Part shown: positions 33,340 to 45,759 of the stretch, in pieces
Numbering within the stretch: the first letter of the stretch is position 1
How the letters are laid out: every line of letters begins with the position of its first letter
Assembly (NCBI GenBank): GCA_021464245.1
Contig: JADCRB010000013.1
Coordinates: 2,363,424 to 2,427,423, forward strand
Length of the DNA stretch: 64,000 nucleotides
Source of the DNA: Carallia brachiata
Taxonomy: Eukaryota; Streptophyta; Magnoliopsida; Malpighiales; Rhizophoraceae
Direction: 5' to 3'
The notes under the pieces: model-generated
Databases searched by the model: none
The model's input: only the letters and a program-made list of their open reading frames with translations
What the model was told of the DNA's origin: nothing
Program-made: the position numbers and the translations under genes

Positions 33340-34600
33340 TTATTTAGAGCATTGCAACTCATCAAATGTCACATCTCTACTAATGATAAATTTATGTGCA
33401 TTTGGGTCAACACACCACAACCTGTATCTTTTGACCCTTCGTGCATAGCCTAAGAATATGCACTTTTTTGCTTTAGGTCCAACCTTGCCTTCCTTCTCTT
33501 GAGCGTAAGTTGGACAACCAAATACTCTAACATTAGAGTAGTCAGTGGGAGAACTGGACCATACCTCCTCTTGATTCTTCATCTCTATAGCTGTTGACGG
33601 TGACCGGTTAAGTACAAGTCATATTGACAGCTTCAGTCAAAAAAATTTTTGTAGCTTTGCTTGTGAGAGCATACATTGAGCTCTCTCCAAGAGTGTTTGG
33701 TCATTCATTCTGCAACTCCATTTTGCTGTGGAGTATGTCTGACTATACGATGTCAAATGATACCCTTATTCTTGCAGAACTTTTCAAATTTGTGAGAACA
33801 ATAATCAAGACCATTATCGGTCCTCAAGCGTTTGATCTTCTTGCCAGTCTGTTTCTCAATCAAAGTCTTTCATTCTTTGAATTCGTTGAACACTTCACTC
33901 TTCTGTTTAAGGAAATACACCCACACTTTTCACGAAAAAACATCAATGAAAGTCAACAGATATCGTTTACCACCTTTGGATGAGACATAGGCAGGTCCCC
34001 ACAAGTCAGAGTGAGTTAGTCCACCGTTTGTTTGGTTTTGTGGATAGCAGTATTAAACTTGACTTTGCTTTGTTTTCCAAAGACACAATGCAGAACTCCA
34101 GCTTGCTTATCTTTTTACCTCCAAGCAAACCTCATTTGTTTAACTCATTCATGCCTAGCTCGCACATATGGCCTAGTTGCATGTGCTAAAACTGAGTAGT
34201 CCTAGAACTTGAATCTACTGTTGAAGCATTGACACCACCGATAACTATACTTCCTTGAAGATAATAGAGGTCATTTGACAGTTTTCCATTCTTCACGATC
34301 AGTGTGCCTTTGCAAACTTTAAATACTCCACCTTCAATTGAGTACCGATAGCCATTATAGTCAAGAATAAGCAATGTTATAAGATTTTTTTTGAGCTCTG
34401 GAACATGACAAACCTCCAATGTTTTGAGAATGTCATCGTGCATCTTGATTCGAACAGTACTGACACCAACAATGGGTAGTGCCTTGTTGTTCCCTAATAA
34501 GACTATTCCATCATTGATTGACTTATACGTGGTAAACCAGTGCTTATTAGGGCTCAAGTGGAATGTACAGTTTGAATCAAGATCCATTCGTCAATTGAGC
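33340..34600 (-). pseudogene. Copia protease region, GAG-pre-integrase and integrase remains
   Basis: Minus-strand reading in order: a CTFHLSPNKHWFTTY region (about 34570-34530), CHVPELKKNLITLLILD (about 34415-34360), GGVFKVCKGTLIV (about 34335-34295); then integrase with KGGKRYLLTFIDVFS (about 33980-33935), LRTDNGLDYCSHKFEKFC (about 33820-33765), HTPQQNGVAE (about 33740-33705), and its C-terminal VRVFGCPTYAQEKEGKVGPK and KKCIFLGYARRVKRYRLW (about 33530-33415). Frameshifts and stops occur throughout. Confidence 0.9.
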
Positions 34601-35425
34601 TGCTAGTTGATACTGTTAGTACAGTTTCTCCATCGAAACTTTCAACTTCATTGACTATGTTTGCAATGTTGGGAGAATCATCAGCTTTCTGTTTCCCCTT
34701 ATCGTGTGGGACAATTCTGCCTAATATGTCCCTTTTTGTGACAGTGATAGATGTTGCTTTACTATGTCTAGATTTGGATCTAGACTTGCCTCTACTACTA
34801 GATCCCTTCTATGTTGATTTACCTCTGATAATCAAGTGTCTGCTTGATTCCTACGCCGTCCTCCATCATCCACTTCTTAAGCTCCCTTAAATTTAATGAT
34901 GCCTTAACATAATCTAAGGAAAAACTCTCCCTCACGTACAACACTATATCAACGAACTTGTCGTAAGATAAAGGTAATTTGCACAACAACATAATTGCTA
35001 GATTCTCATCTTCATTTTGACATCAATATTTTCAATTAAGATTGCTTCTTTGAACTTGGTCGTGTAATCTCGAATGGGTGCTCTTTCCTTCATATGGAGA
35101 GTGTAGCCAGTGCTTTAAATCACCCATTAGTTAAGACTTGGTCATATATCGAGACTCCAATTTGGATCACAAACCATCTGGAGTGGTTTGATCTGCAACT
35201 TCACACAAAACATCATCTAATAAGCACAATAAAATTGTTATATGTGCTTTTTCCCTAAGCTTCTCTTTCTCTCCCTTGACAGTGTTTAGTAATTCTTCTT
35301 CGCCTTTGAGTGCTTTAGTTAGTCTTTTTGACTAATAAGGCCCATACCTTAATACGCCATATGTTAAAATCATTTTTACCATCAAATCTCTCCACATCAT
35401 ATTTCGTTGATGTTCTTTCTGCCAT
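34601..35425 (-). pseudogene. Copia gag remains
   Basis: An ATG at 35425-35423 (minus strand) begins MAERTSTKYDVERFDGKNDF, the usual start of plant copia gag. A CCHC-like zinc knuckle with CHKKGHIRQNC is seen near 34750-34710. The frame is broken early. Confidence 0.82.
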
Positions 35426-35450
35426 CACGAAATATTAGCAGCAATCATTG

Positions 35451-35462
35451 GGCTCTATACCA
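35451..35462 (-). other. Primer-binding site of the copia element
   Basis: Minus strand TGGTATAGAGCC, six bases inside the 5' LTR, matches the Met-tRNA site apart from one or two changes. Confidence 0.8.
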
Positions 35463-35468
35463 ATTTGT

Positions 35469-36089
35469 TGTGATAGACCCACTAGATCACAGATCTAAAC
35501 TGATTAATTTGGTCGAATAAATTTGGTAAAAATAATAACACAACAGACACAAGAATTTACATAGTTAGCTTAAAGCCTACGTCCACAATAAAGACGATCA
35601 GAGAATATTTTACTATGAATAATAGAGATTTTACAAGTTGCACTCAATAATTCTCAATACTAATTCCCAAATACACCCAATGTTCTCTCATACACTATTT
35701 GTCAAACAAAGCTTCTCTCTGATGCTCTTTTTTTTTTTTAACTATCTTCCACCTTCTGCAAAACTATGAACATATATATATCTAATGACATTGGAGTAAG
35801 CTACAAGACAAACACAAATAAGATAAGGGAGCATTAAATGTCATGCATGTGTGAAGATCTTGCTGACCATGCATGCATGGACTTTTGCAAGCATGCATGG
35901 GTTTGCATGCACGACTTGCATGTTTTTGTCCTTTCTGCAAATTGATGGCATTGGATGCAACAAAGAAAAAATTATAAATGTACTATTCCAACAACTACAT
36001 ATTGTTTTTAAATCTACCACTTTTGACTTTGTTGACTTGTTTAATAGAGATGTCTCATCTTGCACCAATGTAAGACACTAACTTCAACA
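35469..36089 (-). repeat. 5' LTR of the 30.85-36.09-kb copia element
   Basis: About 621 bp, the partner of 30850-31435. It contains several repeats of GCATGCATGG words near 35870-35900, which are fewer in the other LTR. Confidence 0.9.
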
Positions 36090-38570
36090 CAAGAAAATTC
36101 AACTGAATTGCAAGAGACAAATGATCCCCTTTTGATGATAGGTTTCCTTTCGCTTCTAATCTACATCAATAAGCAGAGCCAAATGAAGGGAATTGAAGAA
36201 CAAGGCCGCCTAATTGTTGCTGCATTGCTAATAAATATTGGAAATGTTACATGAATGCAAGTAAGTTGACATGTACCGAAACATGAGTATACACTAAACT
36301 ATTATAATGTTCCTTGTCTATTTTTAATTTTTTGATTCATGATCACAAACACAATTAACAACAAAGATTATAGATGTAGAATTAACTGTCCTGATAATGT
36401 AATGGGAAAAAATTATCAATCACTTTTTCTTTTATTTATATCACAGTACATACTATTTAAGAACCCAAATCGGCAGCAACTTTGGTGGACATTTATCGGA
36501 GCCAAATCAAAATTTGTTAATTGCAGGAAATTACATAGCCTCAAATAGTCTAGCCGCATAGGTTCACACAACGCGACTAAATTGGGTAGAAATTACTATT
36601 AAAATGAAGACGAATAGCACGCAGGTGTAAGTTAGGAACATACAAGCAAAACTGAAATTTTCAACCATTCTGATTTGTTATTTTAAGAAAAATAAAATAT
36701 TCGGATTGTTTACTTTCTTAATTGTGTCTCTTTGTAGCTCCTTAACTAAGTCAAATATTTCTTAAAAAAAGAATGAAATTGATAAGTGAAGAAAGAATTT
36801 CACTGTCATTCTTACAATGTGCGTAGTGCGTCTTTCTTAACTATGGTGATATATTAAACACAAAAAAAAAAATATATTCAAATCTTCTGAATTTTAAACT
36901 CAAATTATTCTTTTTTTCAGATTTTAATTAATTTAAATTTGAGTTAATTAAGTTTTATAATATTGGAGTTTCAAGTAGTTTTGAGCATTGAGTTATGCAT
37001 CAATAATCTTTTTTAAGTCAAATACGCGCCAAGCAAAATCCGGTTTTGAATAGAAGCCTAGTTATTTGGACGATGTGTGCTTTTGCCACCTCTATCTCTG
37101 ACAAAAATTTTTAAACTATGCTTGTTAACTTTTTATAATTATATAAATAAAAAGAATAGCTAAAAAATAAAATATCATATTATTTCACATTTTTTTTTTT
37201 TATTAATATAATTATAAAAAATAAACAATTAATTTTTTTTAATTCATATCGAGACAAAATTTTGGGACAGCTTTGTGAGGCTCTAAAACCGTTGTTTAAA
37301 AATTTTTGAACGCATGGATGAGAGAGTTAAAGGGGGTGATGCGGGTCCTCTACCTAAAAATGTTTTTCCTTTTTTTTTTCTTAAAAGTCAATTTCACCAA
37401 TAATCTTTTAATTTTTGTTAAACTCAATTAAAATCTTTTTTGTCAAATTTGATCTTAAATGTTTTTTTCGTAATTGAATTGGCCCATCAATTAAAATTTT
37501 GGAAAAAAGTTAGAGGGCATACTTAATTATCATACTTGATGGTTATATTGTAACAACGTTCATAATTTTTATAATAATTATATATTTTTTAAACAAAAAT
37601 TAATAATTTATTATTTTATTATAAAAAATATGTATATTATTATAAAAAATTTATATATTATTATAATATAATTAAATGTGTATGCCCACCTATTTTATCA
37701 AAAGAGACTGGGATATCATACGTATTGGATAGACGTGAATTTTGTGCAACCACAAGTATATTTTGTACAATCGTAACTAAAAAATGTACAGTTAAAAAAA
37801 CAATAATATTTTTTATTTCATTTTTTATCATTCTAATTATATAAAATATAATCATAATTACATAAAAATTACATCTACTTACAAACATATTATACGCACA
37901 GTCTGCTCACCAACTTTTTTCCTTTATCAAATATGCCTACGCATGACATGTTGGTATCGTTAGCCAAATCAGCGTGTCATTTCAGTACAGTTTGCTGACG
38001 TGATAATTTTGTCAGAATTTTTTGGTAAAGAAATTTAAAGAACAATAAAGTGAACAATGAAAAAAACAAATAATAATAATAATAACAAATTAAATTGAGT
38101 AGAAAACGTAAAAGACCAAAGCGAAATTAACAAAGTAAACGTAAGCACAACCCTTCGAGCGTTCCAAGTCGATTTTATTCGACATATCCAAAATCATCGA
38201 ATCTCATGTGAGCTGATAACCCACTAAACCTAATCGATTTCAGTCTTCCTTTTCTCGTTTTCCATCTTCTTTCTTCCAAAAAAAAGTGCAATTGCGGTGC
38301 ATAACAGTAGGAAGATTTCGTTTTGGAGACAGTTATCGTTGAGTTCTGAGTTCTGACTGCTTTTCTCATTTTTTTAATAATATTTTAATCTCTTCTTTTC
38401 TTTCTTTATTCGTTTAATGCTTGTCTGGACCCACATACTGGCTCTCTGTTTCTGTTTGCACGACAAAAGGGGTATGGACTTGTAGCTAATACGGACGCCG
38501 AGCTTTTAGCTTGAATTCGTATATCGAACAATAAAGAATTAAGTTTTTGTCTTTTTTTAATAAAAAATTA
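36090..38570. other. AT-rich spacer
   Basis: No gene is supported. Very AT-rich and partly palindromic around 37560-37680. Confidence 0.6.
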
Positions 38571-38574
38571 AAAC

Positions 38575-39035
38575 ATAGATTAGTGTTTAAAAAATTAGAT
38601 CAGATCAGTCGGTTAGACTAGTTTAATTAGTGATAAGTCGGTGGTCCGGTCCAGTTTATGTAAATTTTAAACAATGATTTGGACTAGTTAAAATCGGTGA
38701 AAAATCAGTTAAAATCGACAAAAATCGGTCGAGAACAAAACAAATTGAATCAATTCAACAAAAATAAAAAATTCATAAATTATAATTTAACTCCAAATAT
38801 TATTTAAATTATAATTTAAGTACTAAATTGAATTAAAAATTTTAATTTAGTCTTAAATTTAATTAAAAATTTTAATTTAGTCTTTAACATTAAAAAATTA
38901 ATATTTAATCACTATTTATAATTATTATCTTTTTAATTACTTTTATACATATATATATTATTATATATCGGTTCAATCTATTGAATTTTAATGTACTAAT
39001 ATTTCTGGTTCGATAACTGGTCTAATTTTGACAAC
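38575..39035. mobile_element. MITE-like element with imperfect inverted ends
   Basis: The left end reads TTTAAAAAATTAGATCAGATCAG-like and the right end is its approximate inverse (CTGGTCTAATTTTGACAACTTTGA). Inner sequence holds CGGTTAGACTAG / TCGGTGGTCCGG words and an AATTTTAATTTAGTCTT tandem pair near 38830-38885. No coding sequence. Confidence 0.45.
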
Positions 39036-39283
39036 TTTGATATAAATCTAAATAGGTTTTCCCTTAAAATATAAATCAAATATAAAGTGTTAATATTATA
39101 TGAAATTTTTTAACAAAAAATTTTTCCTTCAAAATTTTTTTTTATTAATAAAGTATAAAAAATAATTATTATATTTATGTATATACGATGATGTGTGTAT
39201 AACAATATGGGACCATCTATTGATTTGGTAACCATAAGTCCTGGGCAGTAAGTGTTCGAACAAATGACTGTGTGAGCCATGTA

Positions 39284-39556
39284 TTATAAATTTAATGGTC
39301 CAGTAAGCTTTAAGGTGAGTTCGTTGTAAATAATTTGACTGTCGATGGTGTCGAATAGCTTGCGGAAGACTTGACCCATTTTTCTTACTATTATCATTTT
39401 TTGGGGGCGGGGGGGTTTTGATGATCTCCTTCTCTTCATAATACTCCAAGCAACAGTGGGTCTTGGTGACACAGATGCATCAACTGCCATCCCTACCCAC
39501 TCAAGCAAGCCAGTGGAAGCTGCTGAAAATGCTGAACCTTCTTGATTGAGAACCAT
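39284..39556 (-). other. Open frame, 90 codons, unrecognised
   Basis: Starts MVLNQEGSAFSAASTGLLEW and is followed by VGMAVDASVSPRPTVAWSIM. Composition looks protein-like and GC content is higher than around it. It contains a C-run at about 39405-39415 that is prone to frame error. No family is recognised. Possibly an exon remnant. Confidence 0.3.
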
Positions 39557-39859
39557 TATAGGTTGCTTTTTTTTTATTTTTTTATGTCAAGCGCTATCTT
39601 TTGGTCAATACTTGCCTATATCAAAGGCCTAGAGTTATAACTGAATGATATGGGAGTCGCATTCAGAATGGTTTAAGTATAAAGATTTAAGTATGAGAGG
39701 AAAAGAAAATTCTAAAAACTATGTTCTTTGAGCTCGGTTTCTGAACGAACGCCAATCTGATTGGGATTAATCTTGTGATTTGAGGACCTATTCTTCTTTC
39801 TTTCTTCCCTTTCTTTTTTTTTTTTTTTTGGATTTTAATTTTCAAAACTTATAAAGAAA

Positions 39860-41070
39860 AATTAATGGGTCGGACCGAATTTCGTACCTTGAGCACACTT
39901 AAACTACAAACAAGTCAAATCGAGACAAATTTTATTTCTTTAGATTTGACTTGAAAGAAATTTATCAAGTTCAAACTTGGTTTGAGCTCGATTTGAGTTT
40001 TGATTTTAAAGTTTGAGTTTGATTTGATTAAATTTTATTAAGTTTAAGTTGAGATTGAGTTGGACTAATTTATAAAAAAAAAAATTTAATTATCCTAGAA
40101 ACAAATTTGATCAAGTTTGTGCTCAGCAACATACTAAGCTTGGCTCTAAAACAACCGACAATCTCTCCTTTTCAACATATATTAAATCTTTGATTCTTAA
40201 AATTAAAACTCCAATGTATCGAAAATCATAAAAATCAAATTAGTATTGATTTAAATAAACTTTTAATGGTACATTTAACAAACTATAAACGAATTTTAAA
40301 TAATACATTTATCAAGCTTTAAAATAAATTTTAAACAAGTTATTCAAATATATTGTGCTTACTTTTATTTAAGCTTGGCTTTTAAATAAGTAAAATTGAA
40401 ATTAAAACTTGAGCATTATTTAATTAAATAAATAAACGAATTAAGTGAATTTTAATTAAGTCGAATCGTGGAATTTTTAACAAACACTTGATTCGATTGT
40501 ATTTGTAAGTGCACTATATTTGAAAGTCCGCGAAAAGAGGATATTTTCATGTGCAAATGCCCATGTAAATGCGGTCCATCCGTATATAATATGCCAATAA
40601 GGATAGCGTCAAACCCAACTCAGATAATATATATTATACTAATTAATTTTTAATCTTATTTTACATCTCATATAATAATATCTATGCACGTGTATTTTCC
40701 GGTCCTAACGGGAGGCGAATGCTCTTGTGGCATTGGTAAATGATATTTATTGCCAACACCAAGCAACGTGGTTGAGTGGCAAAGCTACTTCGAATGGTTG
40801 GAGCGTTTTGAGTTATCAGATAGGATAAATGTACATTTAATTATTTATAATTATAAAAAAGATTGATAATTAAAATTGATTCACCTATAAATTTAATGAA
40901 ACAACTTAATTTACTGTACAATGTGTTCATATTTTTTTTCTTGACAAGACTAGGAGAAAACCACTCCTGTTATTCCATCAACGGTGAATATTTATTGTCT
41001 GTATTCTAAAGCCGGGTGGATAAGATGATAATTTGGAGACTTTGTGTTTGTTAGGAAATAATTTTATTTT
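39860..41070. other. AT-rich spacer with repetitive TTTGAGCTCGA-like words
   Basis: Words such as TTGAGCTCGATTTGAG, TTTGAGTTTGATTTGATT and AAGCTTGGCT recur between about 39960 and 40390, the pattern of a common plant non-autonomous repeat, but ends could not be fixed. Nothing else is seen. Confidence 0.4.
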
Positions 41071-41084
41071 ATTTTATTTTAGGT

Positions 41085-41640
41085 TATCTTGCACATAAAA
41101 ATAATGCATATCATACGGGATATGTTTTTTTTAGTCTTAAATTTTTATATTTTTTTATATATAAATTTTAAATTTTTGTAAGATTTTATTTGAATATTAA
41201 ATCTTTACATTTTTTTGCTAAATAAGTCATTTTATTTACGAAAAGTAGTCAATTCATTAATAAATAAATTTAACTTAGTAGAAATTATTTAAAAAGGTCA
41301 AATATACAACTTAAATATTTTTTCATCAACAAATATGTATATTAAATATTTTTTAATTAACAAATACACAAAATAAATATGCAACATGCGTATTTTTATG
41401 AAAAGATATTCAATTCATGTATGTAAACTTTTTAAAATAATTTTTGTAAAGTCAAAATCATTTTTTTGACAAATTAATCACTTTTCGTTAACAGATGGAC
41501 TGATTTGATAAAAAATCGAAAAATTTAAAATTTAAATAAAATTTTAAGAAAATTTAGGACTTATATATAAAAAAATATAAAAATTTGCAACTAAAAAAAT
41601 GCATATCTCATTAATAATTTTACGTACAATGTATATTAAA
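41085..41640. mobile_element. MITE with long (about 170-bp) inverted repeats
   Basis: Left arm (about 41085-41260) and right arm (about 41450-41640) are imperfect inverted copies. The shared ordered words are ATGCATAT, TTTTTTTAGT, AATTTTTATATTTTTTTATA, TTTATTT-AAT-TTAAAT and ACGAAAAGT. Arm length resembles Mutator-type non-autonomous elements. No transposase. Confidence 0.6.
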
Positions 41641-43120
41641 ATTAATTATGTATATTGTAACTAAAGAATGCTGAATTTATTAGTTCAAATTTCCGTTAAA
41701 TTGAACTTTTGACAAATATTGCACGGCTAATGGGACACAAAAGGTTCTTTTCTTCCATTCCACGGCTAATGGGACAGCAATTTGGTACGTTTTCTCTTCC
41801 CCCTTCTGTCCGTTATTTTCCCTTTCTTCTTTCTCTTTGTTCATGTGCTTATTATAATAAAAAGAGACCATAAGATAATGAATAATACTAAGTAATTTCA
41901 CTTTAGATAATTTTAAAATAATTAAATAGTTTATTAATGATATTTAATAATTTATTTTTTAAAATTTAATTATTTAATAATTTATATTACTTTAAAATTG
42001 TTTAAATAAAATTACTAAACTTTTTTTTTTTTTAAGATGACAACGACACAAGTGAGTCGTAACCTTTTTCAAGGTCCTTGTTTATGGATCTTTACATTTA
42101 ACTAATAAAGTCTTTTCACGAGTCTTTCTTTAAAATTTTTGATTTAAATAAACAGTAAACTCTTCCAGTCTTTTTATAATATTTTTCCATTCAAACAATA
42201 AAGTATTTTTCCAAGCTTTTTTTTTATAATTTTTTAGATCTGAACCATAAAGTCTCTTTTTTTTATAAAATTGAGTTTGGACCATGAGTGGTTTTTAAAA
42301 CTTGTTCTAAAAAAAAAAAACTATTACAAAACTTAATTTTAAATAATATTAAAATAATCATATATTTCATATAATGACAACAAATTGCCTTTTTTGCTAA
42401 TTTTAATCATTTAACATACATATTACTTTAATTTTATCTTAATTTTATTTAAAGAATCCCACTTAATATTTTTAATGTTTCGTTTCAATCGCAAAAGGCC
42501 AGGTTAAATCAAACCAGACTATCCAAAGTGGGATAATAACTTTGTTACATTTCTTTGTCTTAACTAAAGCTAATTAATTTTGAAAGACTAATAATACAGT
42601 CAATAATTGTCGTTAGAAAGTCATATAAAACAGATAAATAGAATTTAGTAGGAGCACTAAAAAATTTATCAAAAACATAAAATTACTGGTATAAGTTGAC
42701 CAATAAAAACCATCACTCAAAAATTAAACCAAACTCCTCCTTTTTTTTTTTGACCTTTCAAGTGCACTTAGGAAAACTAAAAATGATTAAGAATTTTTTT
42801 CACTAATGATATGTAATTAAATAGTACTAAAATGGTTTCTTTAGGCATTAACACAAAAAAAAAAATCGTTTTGGTGTGAAGGTTTTAATTGGAAAAAATA
42901 TGTAAATATAAAATAATAATATAAGTTATTATTTGAATATTACTCATTGATTGAATAACAAATTTAGTATAGTTTATAGTTCAAACATAAATAATAAACT
43001 CACGGTCATTTGATTTTAACTTGTTTTAATTCGGTTTCCTCCCAAGTCAGGGTTATCGCACATGGCACAGGCACTTTCCAATTAAATTATGTCCCACTAG
43101 CTAGTTGGCTAGCTAGCTGC
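41641..43120. other. AT-rich spacer upstream of the DMP gene
   Basis: No coding feature. Around 42040-42310 there are loose repeats of AGTCTTTT and TTTTTATAA words. The last 100 bases before the TATA box hold CTAGCTAG-rich sequence that may belong to the promoter. Confidence 0.55.
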
Positions 43121-43121
43121 T

Positions 43122-43128
43122 TATAAAA
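43122..43128 (+). promoter_or_regulatory. TATA box of the DMP gene
   Basis: TATAAAA at 91-85 bp before the ATG, in a GCTTATAAAATCC context, would place the transcription start near 43155 and give a leader of about 55-60 bases. Confidence 0.65.
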
Positions 43129-43212
43129 TCCGAGATCGAACAGCAAAGATTCATGACAAATAGCAAACACTTAAAACCTTAGAAACTCATTTCCCTCCTC
43201 TTCAGTGCTCTA

Positions 43213-43806
43213 ATGGCTGGCATAAAAGAATCGGCAACAGTGCCAAAGGGTGGTGGCCAACGGAGCATGGGAGCAGTAGCCAACTTGGCAAACCTACTGC
43301 CAACAGGCAGTGTCCTTATATTTGAATCCCTCATCTCTTCATTAACAAATAATGGAAACTGTGGGCTCGCCAACAAATGTCTCACCTTGTTTGCCATTTT
43401 CTTTTGTTCAGTTCTATGCATTTGCTCTTGCTTCACAGATAGTTTTATTGGCAAAAAAGACGGTCAACTTTACTATGGTATTGCCACGCGTAATGGCTTC
43501 CGTGTGTTCAACGACATGGACGGCACTGACGGCTGTGGGAATGAAGAATTGGATGAGGATGCCAAGAAGAAGTACAAAATCAAGTGGGTGGACTTTGTGC
43601 ATGCCATTTTGTCAGCAGTTGTGTTCTTGGCTTTTGCTTTGAATAGATATGAAGTGGAGAAATGTTTGTATTCTAATCCGGGTCCTGATGGGAAAGAATT
43701 GATCAAGAATTTGCCGTTGATTGTTGCGGTCTTGGGAAGCGCTTTTTTCACAATACTTCCAAGTCAGCGTAAAGGAATCGGATATGCTGGCAGGGCACCT
43801 CATTGA
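43213..43806 (+). CDS. DUF679 / DMP-family membrane protein
   Basis: A single-exon gene of 197 residues, the normal size for plant DMP proteins. Family hallmarks: ANLLPTGSVLIFESL (about 26-40), NKCLTLFAIFFCSVLCICSC then FTDSF (about 54-78), DGQLYYGIATRNGFRVFN (83-100), KIKWVDFVHAILSAVVFLAF (122-141) and the C-terminal LPLIVAVLGSAFFTILPSQR then GIGY (about 167-191). Four hydrophobic segments are visible at roughly 30-45, 56-74, 127-144 and 165-183, as expected for this four-helix family, which sits in endomembranes. Known members are linked to senescence and membrane remodelling, and a distinct subgroup to gamete fusion; which of these applies here cannot be told from sequence alone. ATG follows a TATA box at a normal distance and the frame is intact, making this the only clearly functional gene in the window. 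Confidence 0.95.
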   Translation: MAGIKESATVPKGGGQRSMGAVANLANLLPTGSVLIFESLISSLTNNGNCGLANKCLTLFAIFFCSVLCICSCFTDSFIGKKDGQLYYGIATRNGFRVFNDMDGTDGCGNEELDEDAKKKYKIKWVDFVHAILSAVVFLAFALNRYEVEKCLYSNPGPDGKELIKNLPLIVAVLGSAFFTILPSQRKGIGYAGRAPH

Positions 43807-45299
43807 TAACATTATTAATCATGAGGTCTCTATATGGATCTTCAAATGTGTATGTGGGTGTGTGCCCTTCCGTTTATTTTATTTTTTTTTTTCCTTAGTG
43901 TTTGAGATTAGGAATGGAACTCGTTTTCACGTGCTTAAGGGTGCTACTTTGTTTGTTTGTCTTTATGTTTCCCCCCTTTATAAATCATGAGCTTGCTTTT
44001 ATACTTTCTTAATAATTTTCAAGATGATTATGCTTCAATAGCGAGAATTTGTGAGCACGTGCCTATCCCACACGGGTGGGATGGATGGTTCTGGCACACC
44101 ACCCGCCAACTCACTAACACGAGACTTGAATTGTAATAGGCCTTTGAGCGTCACTCACCGTGTCATTGAGACGGAGAGCAAAGATGAAACCAACACACTT
44201 GGTAGGAGTCCCCCGTAATCAAATTTCAATTTTGAATCCCATAGATGGAGAAAAACAAAAAATCATGGTCAATAAATTATTAGAATGGTTTTTTTTTTTT
44301 TTGGCTACAAGTTTTCATGACGCTATTATAATACTGTATAGGCAGTTTCGTACCAACCGACCTTTTTCCGTTTGTTTCAATATCAGGGACCAGCAAGCCC
44401 CAGCCTAGCTCACGTTCTCATTAATTATCATTTCGAACATCCGTAACACTTAAGTACAAGGTAACAACACACTAATGGCCAAAAAAGAACATAATAAGTC
44501 TTTCCCTCCTTATTCTTTTGATAATTCTTGTGATAGCTTTTTTTCCTCTAATTTTTTTCTTGTCTTTCTTCTCCTTAATTTGTAAGAAATTAACGATGGG
44601 GAAATGAAATGTCGTCACACAAAAGATATTAACTTACTTTATGTGGGGAATTTCATCGTATTTCAAATATGATAATCTATATATGCTTACCAGATCCACA
44701 ATCGATAAAGGAAGTCCATGAACTGAGCTTGTATAAATTTATGGGTGTTTGGTTATGCTTTTGAACTAAGAAATTAGACGATTAACTAAGTTTTATAAAA
44801 ATTGTTGATACTTGATAAATGCTTCCGAAAAAACCTAAATGTGAAAAAAAAAGGTCTGAGTTGGTTTTTATTTTTGTCGGCAGTTGATAAAGAACATAAT
44901 TACAAAACTAACCTTCTTTGCAACGGAAATGAACATCGCCACGGGACAGCGGCGCAACACTCCGGAAAAGCACTTTTTCTAGCGTACCTTTTGTTTTCAT
45001 AAAAATATTATGATTTTTATTTTAACTTTGGTGAAATGAGTAGTATAATGATATTAGTTTATTCAACACAATTAAAATAAAAGTGAAGTCCGGGCACTGT
45101 CCAATAGTCGAGCTCATGACCTTTAGCTTGTAAATTGCAAGAATTTCCTTGTTCATCACATGATGCGAGTAAAGCAAAATAATGGGTTATTTTTATATTG
45201 TGCACATTTTCTTCTCAATCTAACAGAGTGCATAGCAAAGACCACCACAACATTGTTGAAAAAACTAAATTGATAGCCAGCTGGAGGTAGCACCTTGAA
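43807..45299. other. 3' flank of the DMP gene and spacer
   Basis: The 3' untranslated region probably extends a few hundred bases. Beyond that nothing coding is supported. A short palindromic CCTATCCCACACGGGTGGGAT lies near 44063. Confidence 0.55.
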
Positions 45300-45759
45300 T
45301 TACAAAGAGTTGGAATGGAAAATGTCTATGCATCAACATTGGTTCCTTGCTGCTGCTGATAATCAGTGATACATTCGGGGGAAGAAATCCGATGGAATTC
45401 ATTTAGTAAAGCAACAATAACGGAAACTTTCTCTGCAGCTTTCTTACTGATCTTCCTCTTGTTTGTTCTGAATTTTGGAACCAATCTGTGAAGCACCCAT
45501 TACCTTGTCCATTTTCGTTGTCAGACATAAGTTCCTCTGCTTCTTCGATAACTTTTTCCGCATCAATTAACCATTGTTCCACATCCGCTGCTATCTGCTC
45601 TCTTTTTCCTTTTGCGTTTGCAACAGAATTCCGCAAATTGTCCTTGCGAACTTCTGCATCCCAACTTTCTCGTGAAGCACGGCTATATCCGAGTCCATGC
45701 TCTTAAAAAGGCATACTTATAACTCCAAAAGTGTGTAAACTACTGCTAGCCATTTCCAT
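45300..45759 (-). pseudogene. CC-NLR N-terminal fragment (disease-resistance gene relic)
   Basis: Read on the minus strand, an ATG at 45759-45757 begins MEMASSS, after a CAG splice-acceptor-like site. It is followed, with a stop and frame changes, by RESWDAEVRKDNLRNSVANA (about 45670-45610), KGKREQIAADVEQWLIDAEK (about 45610-45550) and VIEEAEELMSDNENGQGNGC then FTDWFQN (to about 45470). This is the coiled-coil region of plant NLR receptors of the RPS2/RPS5-like class, in which heptads of this kind precede a W-L and a cysteine-containing C-F-W motif. A later piece, KAAEKVSVIVALLNEFHRIS, continues in another frame (about 45440-45385). No nucleotide-binding or leucine-rich part follows, so it is a truncated, frame-broken fragment. 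Intact NLRs confer pathogen recognition; this one cannot. Confidence 0.75.

Larger units (their letters stand above)
30850..36089 (-). mobile_element. Ty1/copia retrotransposon, structurally complete, inactive
   Basis: Two similar LTRs (30850-31435 and 35469-36089) enclose, read on the minus strand, a primer-binding site, gag, protease/integrase, reverse transcriptase, RNase H and a polypurine tract. Integrase before reverse transcriptase is the copia order. Total length is 5240 bp. The LTRs differ by many substitutions and indels, including a dinucleotide stretch, and all coding parts are interrupted, so the insertion is old. No clear target-site duplication is visible at the ends. Confidence 0.92.

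Noticed and set aside
43352..43812. Several frames opposite or out of phase with the DMP gene
   Set aside because: Shadows of the real coding sequence.
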